Origin: Bradyrhizobium manausense
GTDB lineage: Bacteria > Pseudomonadota > Alphaproteobacteria > Rhizobiales > Xanthobacteraceae
Length of the DNA: 64,000 nucleotides
Reading direction: 5' to 3'
NCBI RefSeq assembly: GCF_018129685.1
Contig: NZ_JAFCLG010000001.1
Coordinates: forward strand, 372,001-436,000
Both the position numbers and the translations under genes were made by a program. Of the stretch, positions 35,849 through 44,671 are shown one piece after another (the first letter of the stretch is position 1; every line of letters begins with the position of its first letter). The notes beneath the pieces are model-generated. The model searched no databases. It saw only the letters and a list, made by a program, of their open reading frames with translations, and was not told the origin of the DNA.

Positions 35849-36439
35849 ATGAGCGCCGAACCGTCGCCCAAAATTGTGATCGTCGACGAAAGCCCTGTTC
35901 GGGCCGCGATCCTCGAGGAGGGGTTGCGGGAGGCCGGATTCACGCAAGTCGCCCATATCAGGGAAATGCAGAGCCTGCTGGCCCGCATTTATGCTGTCGA
36001 TCCCGACATCATCCTGATCGATCTGGAAAACCCCAGCCGCGACGTGCTCGAGGCGATGTTCCAGGTCAGCCGCGCGGTGAAGCGACCGATCGCGATGTTC
36101 GTCGACCAGAGCGACTCCGCCTCGATCCAGGCCTCGGTCGAGGCCGGGGTGTCGGCCTACATCGTCGACGGTCTGAAGAAGGAGCGCATCAAGCCGATCC
36201 TCGATCTCTGCGTGTCGCGCTTCAACGCCTTCGCCAAGCTTCAGGAGGAGCTGGAGCGGACCAAGTCGCAGCTCGAGGACCGCAAGATCATCGAGAAGGC
36301 CAAGGGCATTCTGATGAAGGTCAAGGGCCTCAACGAGGAGGAGGCCTATGTGCTGATGCGCTCCACGGCGATGCGCGAGAAGAAGAAAATCGGCGAGATC
36401 GCGCAGTCGATCATCACCGCCTCGGAGATGCTGAAATGA
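35849..36439 (+). CDS. nasT: ANTAR-domain antitermination response regulator NasT
   Basis: 196 residues. A receiver-like domain comes first (KIVIVDESPVRAAILEEGLR, IDLENPSRDVLEAM), then a coiled helix and a C-terminal ANTAR RNA-binding domain (DRKIIEKAKGILMKVKGLNE, EEAYVLMRSTAMREKKKIGE). NasT binds hairpins in nitrate-assimilation leader RNAs and prevents termination; NasS holds it in check without nitrate or nitrite. The stop overlaps the nasS ATG (ATGA). Confidence 0.94.
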   Translation: MSAEPSPKIVIVDESPVRAAILEEGLREAGFTQVAHIREMQSLLARIYAVDPDIILIDLENPSRDVLEAMFQVSRAVKRPIAMFVDQSDSASIQASVEAGVSAYIVDGLKKERIKPILDLCVSRFNAFAKLQEELERTKSQLEDRKIIEKAKGILMKVKGLNEEEAYVLMRSTAMREKKKIGEIAQSIITASEMLK

Positions 36440-37599
36440 CCGCTCCCCTCCGCATCGGGTTCATCCCCCTGGTCGATGCCGCCGCCCTGATCGTCGCCGT
36501 CGACAAGGGATTTGCGGCCGCCGAAGGGCTCGAGGTCGAGCTGGTGCGCGAGGTGTCGTGGTCGAACGTCCGCGACAAGCTGAACATCGGTCTGTTCGAC
36601 GCCGCGCATCTGCTCGCGCCGGTCGCGATCGCGTCCTCGCTCGGGCTCGGCCATGTCAAGGTGCCGATCGCGGCGCCCTTCAACCTCGGCATCAACGGCA
36701 ATGCGATCACGGTCTCGCCGGCGCTGCATGCCGCGCTGATGGAAGAGATCGACGGCGACCGCTTCGATCCGCTCGCCACCGCAAAGGCGCTGGCGAAGGT
36801 CGTTGCCGTCAGGCGCAAGGCGGGCGCCGATCCCTTGACCTTCGGCATGACCTTTCCGTTCTCGACCCACAATTACCAATTGCGGTTCTGGATGGCGGCC
36901 GCGGGCGTCGATCCCGATGAGGACGTGCGTCTCGTGGTGCTGCCGCCGCCCTACATGGTGGATAGCCTCAGAAGCGGCCATGTCGATGCCTTCTGCGTCG
37001 GCGCGCCCTGGAATTCGATCGCGGTCGATCTTGGCATCGGTCACATCCTGCATTTCGTCTCCGACATTCTCGCGCGCGCGGCGGAGAAGGTTTTGGCCGT
37101 GCGCCAAAGCTGGGCGGACAAGAATCCGGACCTGGTCGCAGCGCTGGTGCGCGCCGCCGCGAAGGCCGCCGAGTTCATCGAGCATCCGGAAAACCGGACC
37201 GAGGCCGCGCGTATCCTGGCGCAGCCTGAGCGGATCGGCGTCGATGCCGAGGTCATCCAGCGCACACTGGACGGGCGACTGAAGATCTCGCCCGACGGCA
37301 CCTTCCGCGAAAGCGACCGCTATCTGCTGGTCGGTCGCGAAGGGGCAGGGCGTCCTGATCCTGTCCAGGCCGCCTGGCTCTACGCCCAGATGGTGCGCTG
37401 GGGGCAGGCGCCGCTGGCGCCTGACGGCGCCAACACGGCCATGGCCGTCTTCAGGCCCGATCTCTACGACGCCGCCCTCGGGCACCGGCAGCCTGCCGAG
37501 GCGCCTGCGCCGTTCGGCGCATTTGCCGGGCCAGCGTTTGATCCCCAGGACATTCGGGCACATCTGGAAGCCTTCGGGGTCGGTCGCTGGAAGGCCTGA
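36436..37599 (+). CDS. nasS: Cytoplasmic nitrate/nitrite sensor NasS (NrtA/CmpA family)
   Basis: 387 residues. It resembles the nitrate-binding proteins NrtA/CmpA (MTAPLRIGFIPLVDAAALIV, FDAAHLLAPVAIASSLGLGH, TFGMTFPFSTHNYQLRFWMA) but has no signal peptide, as expected for the soluble NasS that sequesters NasT. Overlaps nasT by four bases. The adjacent nirA is the expected target. The nasT-nasS-nirA order matches what I recall for Bradyrhizobium diazoefficiens. Confidence 0.93.
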   Translation: MTAPLRIGFIPLVDAAALIVAVDKGFAAAEGLEVELVREVSWSNVRDKLNIGLFDAAHLLAPVAIASSLGLGHVKVPIAAPFNLGINGNAITVSPALHAALMEEIDGDRFDPLATAKALAKVVAVRRKAGADPLTFGMTFPFSTHNYQLRFWMAAAGVDPDEDVRLVVLPPPYMVDSLRSGHVDAFCVGAPWNSIAVDLGIGHILHFVSDILARAAEKVLAVRQSWADKNPDLVAALVRAAAKAAEFIEHPENRTEAARILAQPERIGVDAEVIQRTLDGRLKISPDGTFRESDRYLLVGREGAGRPDPVQAAWLYAQMVRWGQAPLAPDGANTAMAVFRPDLYDAALGHRQPAEAPAPFGAFAGPAFDPQDIRAHLEAFGVGRWKA

Positions 37600-37746
37600 T
37601 TCTCGGCCTGCATCCTTTTTGAGCGCGCACGAACATCGGCTAAATTTTGAGCTGACTGCTCGAATTTCGTGAGAGGCTGGCTCCCGTGCTTTTCCGGTCG
37701 CGCCGATAATCGATTGAAATCACAACGGTTTTCACCAGCGGGAAGC

Positions 37747-37762
37747 TGGCACGCAACTTGTA
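37747..37762 (+). promoter_or_regulatory. Sigma-54-type promoter upstream of nirA
   Basis: TGGCACGCAACTTGTA matches the -24/-12 consensus TGGCACG-N4-TTGCA, with GT instead of GC at -12. It lies about 170 bp before the nirA start. RpoN/NtrC control of nirA is reported for Bradyrhizobium, to my recollection, so nitrogen-limitation control is expected. The transcript would start near 37773. Confidence 0.7.
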
Positions 37763-37772
37763 TGTTGCAGTG

Positions 37773-37933
37773 CGGCCAGCTTGTCGCAGATGCCTGCTGA
37801 GCCAAGTCCCACAGCAACGAAGCTGATTGGACCGTTGGGTGGCCAGGCAGGCGTGAGCGCCAGCTGAGTTCCTTGCGGATCGTTCCCTTCCGTCGATGCC
37901 ACCCCGGTGGCCGCAGGAGCTTCGTTACCGACC
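37773..37933 (+). promoter_or_regulatory. nirA leader, probable NasT (ANTAR) target
   Basis: The leader of about 160 nt contains several short hairpins: GCAG-ATGC-CTGC (37786-37797), GGCG-TGAG-CGCC (37850-37861) and GCCAC-CCCG-GTGGC (37898-37911), the last just before the ribosome site GCAGGAG. NasT-type regulators bind paired hexaloop hairpins in such leaders. I do not see a classical terminator with a T-run, so the exact antitermination structure is unresolved. Confidence 0.45.
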
Positions 37934-39715
37934 ATGAAAATCGAAACGCTCGCAGTCGACTTCACCGACGAGCAGAAACGCTATCTCGAAGGTTTCACGA
38001 CCGGTCTTCAGATCAGCCGCGTCGGTCGCGGCTTGAGCGGCGGCGGTGGCAAGGCCATCGCGGAACCCGTTGGTCCTGATGCCCCGCACATCAAGGCCCA
38101 GGACAAGGTCATCGCCTCGGGCAAGAAGCTCGCCGACCAGGAGAAGTTCAAGCGCGAGGAGCATCCCTTCGATGCCTATCCGCGGCTGCGCCAGCAGGCG
38201 CTGGACAACGCAGCCCCGAGTCCGGCGGACAATTTCCGCTGGCGCTACTACGGCATCTTCTACGTCGCGCCGACGCAGGACTCCTACATGTGTCGCCTGC
38301 GCATCCCGAACGGCATCATGAAGCATTGGCAGCTGTCGGGACTTGCCGATCTTGCCGAGGATACCGGCGGGCCCTACAGCCACGTCACCACGCGCGCCAA
38401 TCTCCAGCTGCGCGAGATCCCGCCGAAGAATGCGATCAAGCTGATCGAGGGCATCCAGGACCTCGGCCTGTGCTCGCGCGGCTCCGGTGCGGACAACATC
38501 CGCAACGTCACGGGGACGCCGACCGCCGGCATCGATCCGCAGGAGCTGATCGATACGCGGCCGTTCGCGCGCGAGTGGCACTATCACATTCTCAACGACC
38601 GCTCGCTCTATGGCCTGCCGCGCAAGTTCAATGTGGCGTTCGACGGCGCCGGCAGGATCGCGGTGCTGGAGGAGACCAACGACATCGCCTTCACCGCCTA
38701 TGAGGTGAAGGACGGATTTGGCGTCGCGCCCGGTATCTGGTTTCGCCTCGGCCTCGGCGGCATCACCGGCCACAAGGACTTTGCCAAATACTCCGGCATT
38801 ATCGTCAAGCCGGAGCAGGCCACGGCCGTTGCCGACGCGATCGTGCGCGTCTTCATCGAGCACGGCGATCGCACCAACCGCAACAAGGCGCGGCTGAAAT
38901 ACGTGCTCGACGCGATGGGCCATGACGGCTTCCTTGGGCTGGTTGAGGAACGGCTCAAGACCCCGTTCACGCGCGTCCCCGAAGAGGCATTTGCCCCGCG
39001 GCCCGCGGCGGACCGCATGGCCCATATCGGCGTGCACAAGCAGAAGCAGGATGGCCTGAACTGGATCGGCGTGTCGCTGACGCTCGGCAAGATCACCTGC
39101 GATCAGATGCGGGGCCTTGCCAAGGTCGCACGCGATCTCGGCGACGGCGAGATTCGCCTGACCGTCTGGCAGAACCTGCTGATCTCGGGCGTGCGCGACG
39201 AGAATGTCGCGCTTGCGGTCGCCGCCATCAAGGAGATCGGGCTTGCGGTCGAGGCCTCGCACATCCGCGCCGGCCTGATCGCCTGTACCGGCAATGCCGG
39301 CTGCCGCTTCGCGGCCTCCAACACCAAGCGCAACGCCGCCGAGATCGGCGACTGGTGCGAGGGCCGCGTCGCCATGGACAAGCCCGTCAACATTCACGTC
39401 ACCGGCTGCCACCATTCCTGTGCGCAGCACTACATCAGCGACATCGGCTTGATCGGCGCGCGCGTGCCCGTCAACGAGGAGGACACCGTCGAGGGCTATC
39501 ACCTCTTCACAGGCGGCGGGTTTGGCCCCGATGCCGAAGTCGGGCAGGAGGTCTATCACGACCTCAAGGCCGAGGACGCGCCGAAGACGGTCGAGGCGCT
39601 GCTCAAGGCCTATCTCGCCCATCGCACGTCTTCCGATGAAACCTTCCTTGCCTTTGCGCGCCGCCATGACGGTGAGACGCTGCGCAGGCTTGCCGATGCA
39701 CAGGTGTCCGCATGA
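37934..39715 (+). CDS. nirA: Ferredoxin-type assimilatory nitrite reductase (NirA family)
   Basis: 593 residues from ATG 37934. Siroheme/4Fe-4S enzyme reducing nitrite to ammonium. The two-fold repeated nitrite/sulfite reductase domains are seen (GPYSHVTTRANLQLREIPPK; GEIRLTVWQNLLISGVRDEN), and the cluster Cys are in CTGNAGCRFAASNTKR and VTGCHHSCAQHYISDIGLIG. A sulfite reductase cannot be excluded by motif alone, but the nasTS context and the regulatory region favour nitrite. Overlaps the reductase gene by four bases. Confidence 0.9.
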   Translation: MKIETLAVDFTDEQKRYLEGFTTGLQISRVGRGLSGGGGKAIAEPVGPDAPHIKAQDKVIASGKKLADQEKFKREEHPFDAYPRLRQQALDNAAPSPADNFRWRYYGIFYVAPTQDSYMCRLRIPNGIMKHWQLSGLADLAEDTGGPYSHVTTRANLQLREIPPKNAIKLIEGIQDLGLCSRGSGADNIRNVTGTPTAGIDPQELIDTRPFAREWHYHILNDRSLYGLPRKFNVAFDGAGRIAVLEETNDIAFTAYEVKDGFGVAPGIWFRLGLGGITGHKDFAKYSGIIVKPEQATAVADAIVRVFIEHGDRTNRNKARLKYVLDAMGHDGFLGLVEERLKTPFTRVPEEAFAPRPAADRMAHIGVHKQKQDGLNWIGVSLTLGKITCDQMRGLAKVARDLGDGEIRLTVWQNLLISGVRDENVALAVAAIKEIGLAVEASHIRAGLIACTGNAGCRFAASNTKRNAAEIGDWCEGRVAMDKPVNIHVTGCHHSCAQHYISDIGLIGARVPVNEEDTVEGYHLFTGGGFGPDAEVGQEVYHDLKAEDAPKTVEALLKAYLAHRTSSDETFLAFARRHDGETLRRLADAQVSA

Positions 39716-41316
39716 ACCAGATCACGCCTCCGCCGAAGCTCGATATCATTCCCGCCAGCGCGCCGTTCTCGGACGCGCAGCGTTCCTGGCTGAACGGCTT
39801 CTTTGCGGGCCTCTTGTCGCCTGACGTGGCGACGCCGCTGTCGGCGGAGCAGGGCGCCGCGGTCATGCCAAGTGGCGATGGCGACGGCGAAGCGCCGTGG
39901 CACGACCAGACCATGCCGATCGCCGACCGGATGAAGCTTGCGGAAGGACGCCCCGTCCGCCGCAAGATGATGGCAGCGATGGCGCAGCAGGATTGCGGCC
40001 AGTGCGGCTACAATTGCCACGATTATTCGGAAGCGATTGCGAGCCGCAGCGAAGCGCGGCTCAACCTCTGCGTCCCCGGCGGCAAGGAAACCGCGCGGAT
40101 GCTGAAATCGCTCTACGAGGAGCTGGACAAAGCGCCGGCGGCCAAGGCACCCGAGAAGGCCGATGCGGTGGCGGCGCCCGCCGTGACCGTGACGATCGCC
40201 GAGCCCGGCCGCTCGCGCGACAATCCGGTCGAGGCAACCTTCCTGTCGCGTCGTCTCCTCAACAAGGGGAAGTCCGAGAAGGAGACCTATCACATCGAGT
40301 TCGATCTCTCCGCCAGCAGACTGGACTACGTGGTCGGGGACAGCTTTGGTGTCTTTCCGCGCAACGATGTCGGTCTCGTCGACCAGATCATCGCGCTGCT
40401 TGGCGCCTCGCACACGACCAAGGTCAACGACAAGACGCTGCGCGAAGTGCTGATCGATGACGTCTCGCTGTCGCCGGCGCCTGACACGCTGTTCGAGTTG
40501 ATCTCCTTCATCACCGGCGGCGCGCAGCGCGAGAAGGCGCGGGCGCTGGCGCAGGGCGAGGATCCCGATGGCGATGCTGCCACCCTCGACGTGATGGCGG
40601 CGCTGCAGAAGTTTTCGGGCACGCGTCCGCATCCCGAGGCCTTCGTCGAGGCGCTGGAGCCGCTGCAGCCGCGACTCTACTCGATTTCGTCCTCGCACAA
40701 TGCGACACCCGGAAAGCTGTCGCTGACGGTCGATTCCGTGCGCTACGTCATCGGCAAGCGCAAGCGCATCGGCGTCGCCTCGACTTTCCTTGGCGAGCGC
40801 ATCGCCGAAGGCGACAAGCTCAAGGTCTATGTGCAGAAGGCGCACAATTTCGGTCTGCCGCAGGATCCGAAGACGCCCATCATCATGATTGGCCCCGGCA
40901 CCGGCATCGCGCCGTTCCGCGCCTTCCTGCTCGACCGCAAGGCCACCGGCGCGCCCGGCAAGAACTGGCTGTTCTTCGGCCATCAGCGCAGCGATTGCGA
41001 TTTCTTCTACCAGGACGAGCTCAACGCGATGAAGACCTCGGGCCAATTGACACGGTTGTCGCTGGCCTGGTCGCGCGACGGCGAGAAGAAGTTCTATGTG
41101 CAGGACCGCATGCGTGAGGTCGGCCGCGAATTGTGGACCTGGCTCGCTGACGGCGCGCATTTCTACATCTGCGGCGATGCCAAGCGCATGGCCAAAGACG
41201 TCGAGCGCGCGCTGGTCGACATCGTCGCCCAGTTCGGCGCACGCTCGACCGACGAGGCCGTCAGTTTTGTCGCCGAGCTCAAGAAGACCGGCCGCTTCCA
41301 GGCTGACGTCTACTAA
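39712..41316 (+). CDS. Fe-S / FAD / NADPH reductase, CysJ-like without the FMN domain
   Basis: 534 residues. The N-terminal ~135 residues include the Cys motif DCGQCGYNCHDYSEAIASRS with a later Cys in LNLCVPGGK, like the PF04060 four-Cys Fe-S domain. The rest is a cytochrome P450 reductase/CysJ-type module: an FAD domain (RLYSISSSHNATPGKLSLTV) and an NADPH domain (IIMIGPGTGIAPFRAFLLDR, FYICGDAKRMAKDVERALVD) ending in Tyr. The flavodoxin (FMN) domain of CysJ is missing. It probably passes electrons from NADPH via FAD and Fe-S to NirA, with which it overlaps by four bases. Confidence 0.88.
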   Translation: MNQITPPPKLDIIPASAPFSDAQRSWLNGFFAGLLSPDVATPLSAEQGAAVMPSGDGDGEAPWHDQTMPIADRMKLAEGRPVRRKMMAAMAQQDCGQCGYNCHDYSEAIASRSEARLNLCVPGGKETARMLKSLYEELDKAPAAKAPEKADAVAAPAVTVTIAEPGRSRDNPVEATFLSRRLLNKGKSEKETYHIEFDLSASRLDYVVGDSFGVFPRNDVGLVDQIIALLGASHTTKVNDKTLREVLIDDVSLSPAPDTLFELISFITGGAQREKARALAQGEDPDGDAATLDVMAALQKFSGTRPHPEAFVEALEPLQPRLYSISSSHNATPGKLSLTVDSVRYVIGKRKRIGVASTFLGERIAEGDKLKVYVQKAHNFGLPQDPKTPIIMIGPGTGIAPFRAFLLDRKATGAPGKNWLFFGHQRSDCDFFYQDELNAMKTSGQLTRLSLAWSRDGEKKFYVQDRMREVGRELWTWLADGAHFYICGDAKRMAKDVERALVDIVAQFGARSTDEAVSFVAELKKTGRFQADVY

Positions 41317-41575
41317 GCCTCGGCGACATCTCCATGAATCGCCGTCGCCGCGCATCGCACCGGCGTCGGCGCTCTACTGTGCATGGGGTTGTTTTGCGGT
41401 TCTGGTTTGTTGGGAACCGGAACCCGTTCCATCTGGATGGGATTTTAGCGAATAGGATTCCTGGAACCGGCGATTGCGGAGAATTTTAGCCTGCAAAGCC
41501 GGCCGCGAAAGTGCTTCCATCGCTATTTGCGCGATGGTCTTACAGCCGTCGCGTTCGATCGTTCATACTCGCCGC

Positions 41576-41749
41576 ATGGTGCGTTGGAAATCGACCATCC
41601 GGGAATTGTCGGCGCAAGCCAGGCTTCATCTCTACGCACGATCGCTCTCGCGCAGGACAAAGGCGAGCGCACCCCGCATCGGCATCTACGGGGCCTGCGC
41701 GCTCATCGCCGTGCTCGTGTTCGGCACGCTGTCTGTACATCCATTTTGA
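41576..41749 (+). CDS. Small single-span membrane protein
   Basis: 57 residues from ATG 41576. A basic N-terminal half (TIRELSAQARLHLYARSLSR) is followed by one hydrophobic helix near the C-terminus (IGIYGACALIAVLVFGTL). No Shine-Dalgarno of note and no family. It lies between the nitrite reductase gene and the 88-bp repeat. A real but unrecognised small protein, or chance. Confidence 0.4.
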   Translation: MVRWKSTIRELSAQARLHLYARSLSRRTKASAPRIGIYGACALIAVLVFGTLSVHPF

Positions 41750-41756
41750 AGCTCTC

Positions 41757-41844
41757 GTAGGGTGGCAAAGCGAAGCGTGCCCACCACCTGTCTCAATCAT
41801 GACGAGATGGTGGGCACGGCGCGTTGCGCCTTTGCCCACCCTAC
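41757..41844. repeat. 88-bp dispersed inverted-repeat element, copy 2
   Basis: Same element as 26504-26593 in the opposite orientation: outer arms GTAGGGTGGCAAA and TTTGCCCACCCTAC, inner arms CGTGCCCACCA and TGGTGGGCACG. The left outer arm has lost one G. The central ~20 bp differs between copies while the arms are conserved, as expected if the folded arms are what is selected or copied. It lies 15 bp from the pxpA stop. Confidence 0.9.
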
Positions 41845-41859
41845 GGCACCTGATATGCC

Positions 41860-42630
41860 TCACGATCCGCGCTTGAACGGCGCGACCTCGATCCCCGCAT
41901 CCTTCAGGGACTGACGCAAGGTCCGCGCGATCTCGACCGCGCCATGCGTGTCACCATGGATGCAGACCGTGTCCGTGCGCATCTTGATGACCTTGCCGGT
42001 GACCGATACCACCGCACCGTCCTGCACCATCCGCACCACGCGGTCGGCGATAACCTTGGCGTCGTGCAGCACCGCGCCGGGCTTCTTGCGCGAGACGAGG
42101 TTGCCGTCGTCCTCATAGGCGCGGTCGGCGAACACCTCGTGCACCATCGGCAGGTTCGCCTCTTCGCCGGCTTTCACCAGTTTCGAATTGGCGAGCACGA
42201 CGAAGATCAGGCTGGGGTCGACCGCCCTGATGCCGGCCGCGATCGCCTTGGCCGTCATGTCGTCCTCGCAGGCGACATTGGAGAGCGCGCCATGCGCCTT
42301 CACATGGGTCACCCTGTGGCCGGCCGCGGTCGCGATCGCCTGCAGCGCGCCGATCTGGTAGGCGACCAGGTTTTCGATCTCCGATGATTTCAGGCCGGCG
42401 ATGGGGTGCCGGCCGAAGCCGTGCAGGTCGCGATAGCCAGGATGCGCGCCGACCGAGACGCCGCGCGCCTTCGCCAGTTCCACCGTCCGCCGCATGATGT
42501 CGGGGTCGCCGGCATGGAAGCCGCAGGCGACGTTGACCGAGCTTGCAAGCTCGATCATCGCGGCATCGTTGCCCATCTCCCACGCGCCAAAGCCTTCGCC
42601 GAGGTCGCAATTGAGATCGATCGTCTTCAT
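41860..42630 (-). CDS. pxpA: 5-oxoprolinase subunit A (LamB/YcsF family)
   Basis: 256 residues from ATG 42630 ([20 protein letters not shown]). The family motifs [45 protein letters not shown] and the end [18 protein letters not shown] are all present. With PxpB and PxpC it forms the ATP-dependent enzyme that opens 5-oxoproline (pyroglutamate) to glutamate. Last gene of the pxpB-pxpC-pxpA cluster. The frame is open upstream into pxpC, which is spurious. Confidence 0.95.
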   Translation of the reverse strand: MKTIDLNCDLGEGFGAWEMGNDAAMIELASSVNVACGFHAGDPDIMRRTVELAKARGVSVGAHPGYRDLHGFGRHPIAGLKSSEIENLVAYQIGALQAIATAAGHRVTHVKAHGALSNVACEDDMTAKAIAAGIRAVDPSLIFVVLANSKLVKAGEEANLPMVHEVFADRAYEDDGNLVSRKKPGAVLHDAKVIADRVVRMVQDGAVVSVTGKVIKMRTDTVCIHGDTHGAVEIARTLRQSLKDAGIEVAPFKRGS

Positions 42631-42659
42631 GGTGCTCTCCGCCTCCGGTCTTGTTGTCG

Positions 42660-43697
42660 TTACGGCTCTGCCGTGACCTGCCAGGTCCCGGCATCCATCG
42701 CGCTCACCGCATAACCTGCGACGTTGGCATCGCTCAGCGCCTCGACGTTGAGCTCGACCACATCTGACGCGTGCAGGCGATCGGGCAGGGCGCGGATCAA
42801 CTGCGCGAATCTGCGCGCCTCGTCCTGTGCCTCGGCCATGCTGACGGCCTTGAACCGGAATGCCGTTCCCGCCGAGGTCTGCGCGAGGCGGCCGATATCG
42901 GCCGTGATCACGGTTGCGATCTTCGGATAGCCGCCGGAGGTGCCGCGGTCCATCATCAGCACGATTGGTGCGCCGTTGCCGGGCACCTGGATGCTGCCGT
43001 TCACCGTGCCGTCGGAAACAATGTTGTGGCCGTGCAGATGCTCGATCGCGGGACCCTCGAGCCGGTAGCCCATGCGATCCGATGTCGCCGAGATCTTCCA
43101 GTCGCTCCCCAGGAACAGCGCCTTGTTGGCATCGTCGAACTCGTCGTCCTGCGGTCCCAGCACCACGCGGATCGGGCCGCTCGCCGGTTTGGGCAGGTCG
43201 ATCCGCAATTCCGGCGCGCCGCTCGCGGCATCGACCGTGAATTCGTCGCCGGCCTGCAGGGCGCGCGGGTAGGGACTGCCAAGGCCGGCACGGGCATTCA
43301 CCGCGAGGCTGCCGAACACCGCTTCGCCCTTGATGGCGCCTTCGATCGCCAGATAGGTGAACGCGCCACCGCGGGCAAAGCCCAGCGTCAGCGTCTCGCC
43401 GTCCTTCAGCGTGACCGATGTGTCCATCGCCACCGGTTTGCCGGCAATGTCGGCATTGCGCGGCGCGCCCGATATCGCGACGCGCACCGCGCCGTCCCTG
43501 GCCGTGAAGGTCGCGCCGAACGGACCGATCTCGACAGCGGCTGCGAACGGATCGTTGCCGACCATGGTATTGGCCGCTGCCAGCGCCAGCCGATCCATCG
43601 CGCCGCTGACGGTCAGACCGTAGCGCTGCGCGCCAAAGCGGCCGCCGTCCTGGACGGAGCTTGCGGGCCCGATGCTGGCGACAATGAGCCGGCTCAT
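42660..43697 (-). CDS. pxpC: 5-oxoprolinase subunit C (biotin-dependent carboxylase-like, KipA family)
   Basis: 345 residues. Starts [36 protein letters not shown] (first 16 shown by the motif [13 protein letters not shown]), the hallmark of the KipA/allophanate hydrolase subunit 2 family, with [20 protein letters not shown] and [20 protein letters not shown] later. It forms a complex with PxpB. Overlaps pxpB by four bases and is followed by pxpA after 29 bp. Confidence 0.94.
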   Translation of the reverse strand: MSRLIVASIGPASSVQDGGRFGAQRYGLTVSGAMDRLALAAANTMVGNDPFAAAVEIGPFGATFTARDGAVRVAISGAPRNADIAGKPVAMDTSVTLKDGETLTLGFARGGAFTYLAIEGAIKGEAVFGSLAVNARAGLGSPYPRALQAGDEFTVDAASGAPELRIDLPKPASGPIRVVLGPQDDEFDDANKALFLGSDWKISATSDRMGYRLEGPAIEHLHGHNIVSDGTVNGSIQVPGNGAPIVLMMDRGTSGGYPKIATVITADIGRLAQTSAGTAFRFKAVSMAEAQDEARRFAQLIRALPDRLHASDVVELNVEALSDANVAGYAVSAMDAGTWQVTAEP

Positions 43698-44425
43698 GCG
43701 TCGACCTGTTCGGCGACGATCTCGCCGGCTTCAGCGGCGCGGTCGAGCTCCTCGAACGTCTTGTGGTCGATGGCAAAAAACGTCACGCGATCGCCGGGTT
43801 CGGTGAGGAAAGTCGGACTGCGGTGGAGCTGATAGGTTCTGACGGGGGTGCGGCCGAGCAAGTGCCAGCCGCTCGGCGCGGCAAGGCACTGGATACCGGC
43901 CTGGATGCCGCCGATCGAGATCGTGCCCGCAGGTGTGAACAGCCGCGGCGACTGCCGCCGCGACATGTGCAGGGATTTGTCGAGCCCGCTGAGATAGGAC
44001 CAGCCCGGCGTGAAGCCGATCATCGCGACGCGATAGTCGCCGCCGGAATGACGGGCGACAATGTCGTCGGGCGTGGTCTTGAGCGCCTTCGCGACATCCT
44101 CCAGATCGATGCCGTGCTCGCCGCCATAGGCGACGGGAATGCGCCAGCGCCGTGCCTTGGTCGACGGCGGCAGCGGCTGGCGGGCGATCGCAAGCAGCTT
44201 TTCGCCGAGCGCGTCGAAGCCGATCTTGCCGGGGTCGTAATGCACCAGGAGCGAGCGATAGGTCGGGATCGTTTCGCAGATGCCCTCGATGGGCGACGCT
44301 GCGAGCGCCTTGTCGAGCGCGAGCACGCGCTCATTGGCGGCGTCGTCGATGGTGCGGCTGAACTCGACCGTGACGGCGCTGTCGCCACTGGGCAGAAGGC
44401 GGGGCGGGGGAAGCGTCGGGGCCAT
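43694..44425 (-). CDS. pxpB: 5-oxoprolinase subunit B (KipI family)
   Basis: 243 residues. Family motifs: [20 protein letters not shown] near the start, [20 protein letters not shown] in the middle and [20 protein letters not shown] followed by [20 protein letters not shown]. First gene of the cluster, transcribed away from the rraA-like gene; a perfect inverted repeat (44534-44554) lies in the divergent promoter region. Cytoplasmic. Confidence 0.94.
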   Translation of the reverse strand: MAPTLPPPRLLPSGDSAVTVEFSRTIDDAANERVLALDKALAASPIEGICETIPTYRSLLVHYDPGKIGFDALGEKLLAIARQPLPPSTKARRWRIPVAYGGEHGIDLEDVAKALKTTPDDIVARHSGGDYRVAMIGFTPGWSYLSGLDKSLHMSRRQSPRLFTPAGTISIGGIQAGIQCLAAPSGWHLLGRTPVRTYQLHRSPTFLTEPGDRVTFFAIDHKTFEELDRAAEAGEIVAEQVDA

Positions 44426-44533
44426 GAGCTGTCGGTATCGGCTTCTCGGGAAACGCGGGCTCGTCCTTGAGTTCCGCGTCGCCCTGCTTCGCGTAAATGC
44501 GCCCTCAAGTCCAATAAATTAATGCCGTGGGTG

Positions 44534-44554
44534 GCGATAAAGCCTTGTTATCGC
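44534..44554. promoter_or_regulatory. Inverted repeat between divergent pxpB and rraA-like operons
   Basis: GCGATAA-AGCCTTG-TTATCGC is a perfect 7-bp inverted repeat with 7-nt spacer, in the 246-bp divergent region. The GATAA/TTATC half-sites look like an operator, for example of a GntR-type repressor, but no regulator gene is adjacent. Either gene direction could be controlled. Confidence 0.45.
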
Positions 44555-44671
44555 GTCGCATAACTGCCCGGCAGGGCCGCGTTTGTGTCGGGTCTTTCGC
44601 CCTTGACGCCAAGCGCCCGGCTCGCAAGATGCGCGCGTTCTTTCCCGCCCACCCGGAGCTCGTTCTCGTCC

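Noticed and set aside
37925..39667. 580-codon minus-strand frame opposite nirA
   Set aside because: Antisense shadow; nirA on the plus strand has siroheme-cluster Cys motifs.
41410..41445. GGAAC-type motifs that might be EcfG (general stress) promoters
   Set aside because: No GTT-type -10 element occurs 16-17 bases after any of the GGAAC copies.
41860..43776. A single 638-codon protein spanning pxpA and the pxpC region
   Set aside because: The upstream part is pxpC read in the wrong frame; PxpA starts at the conserved [15 protein letters not shown].
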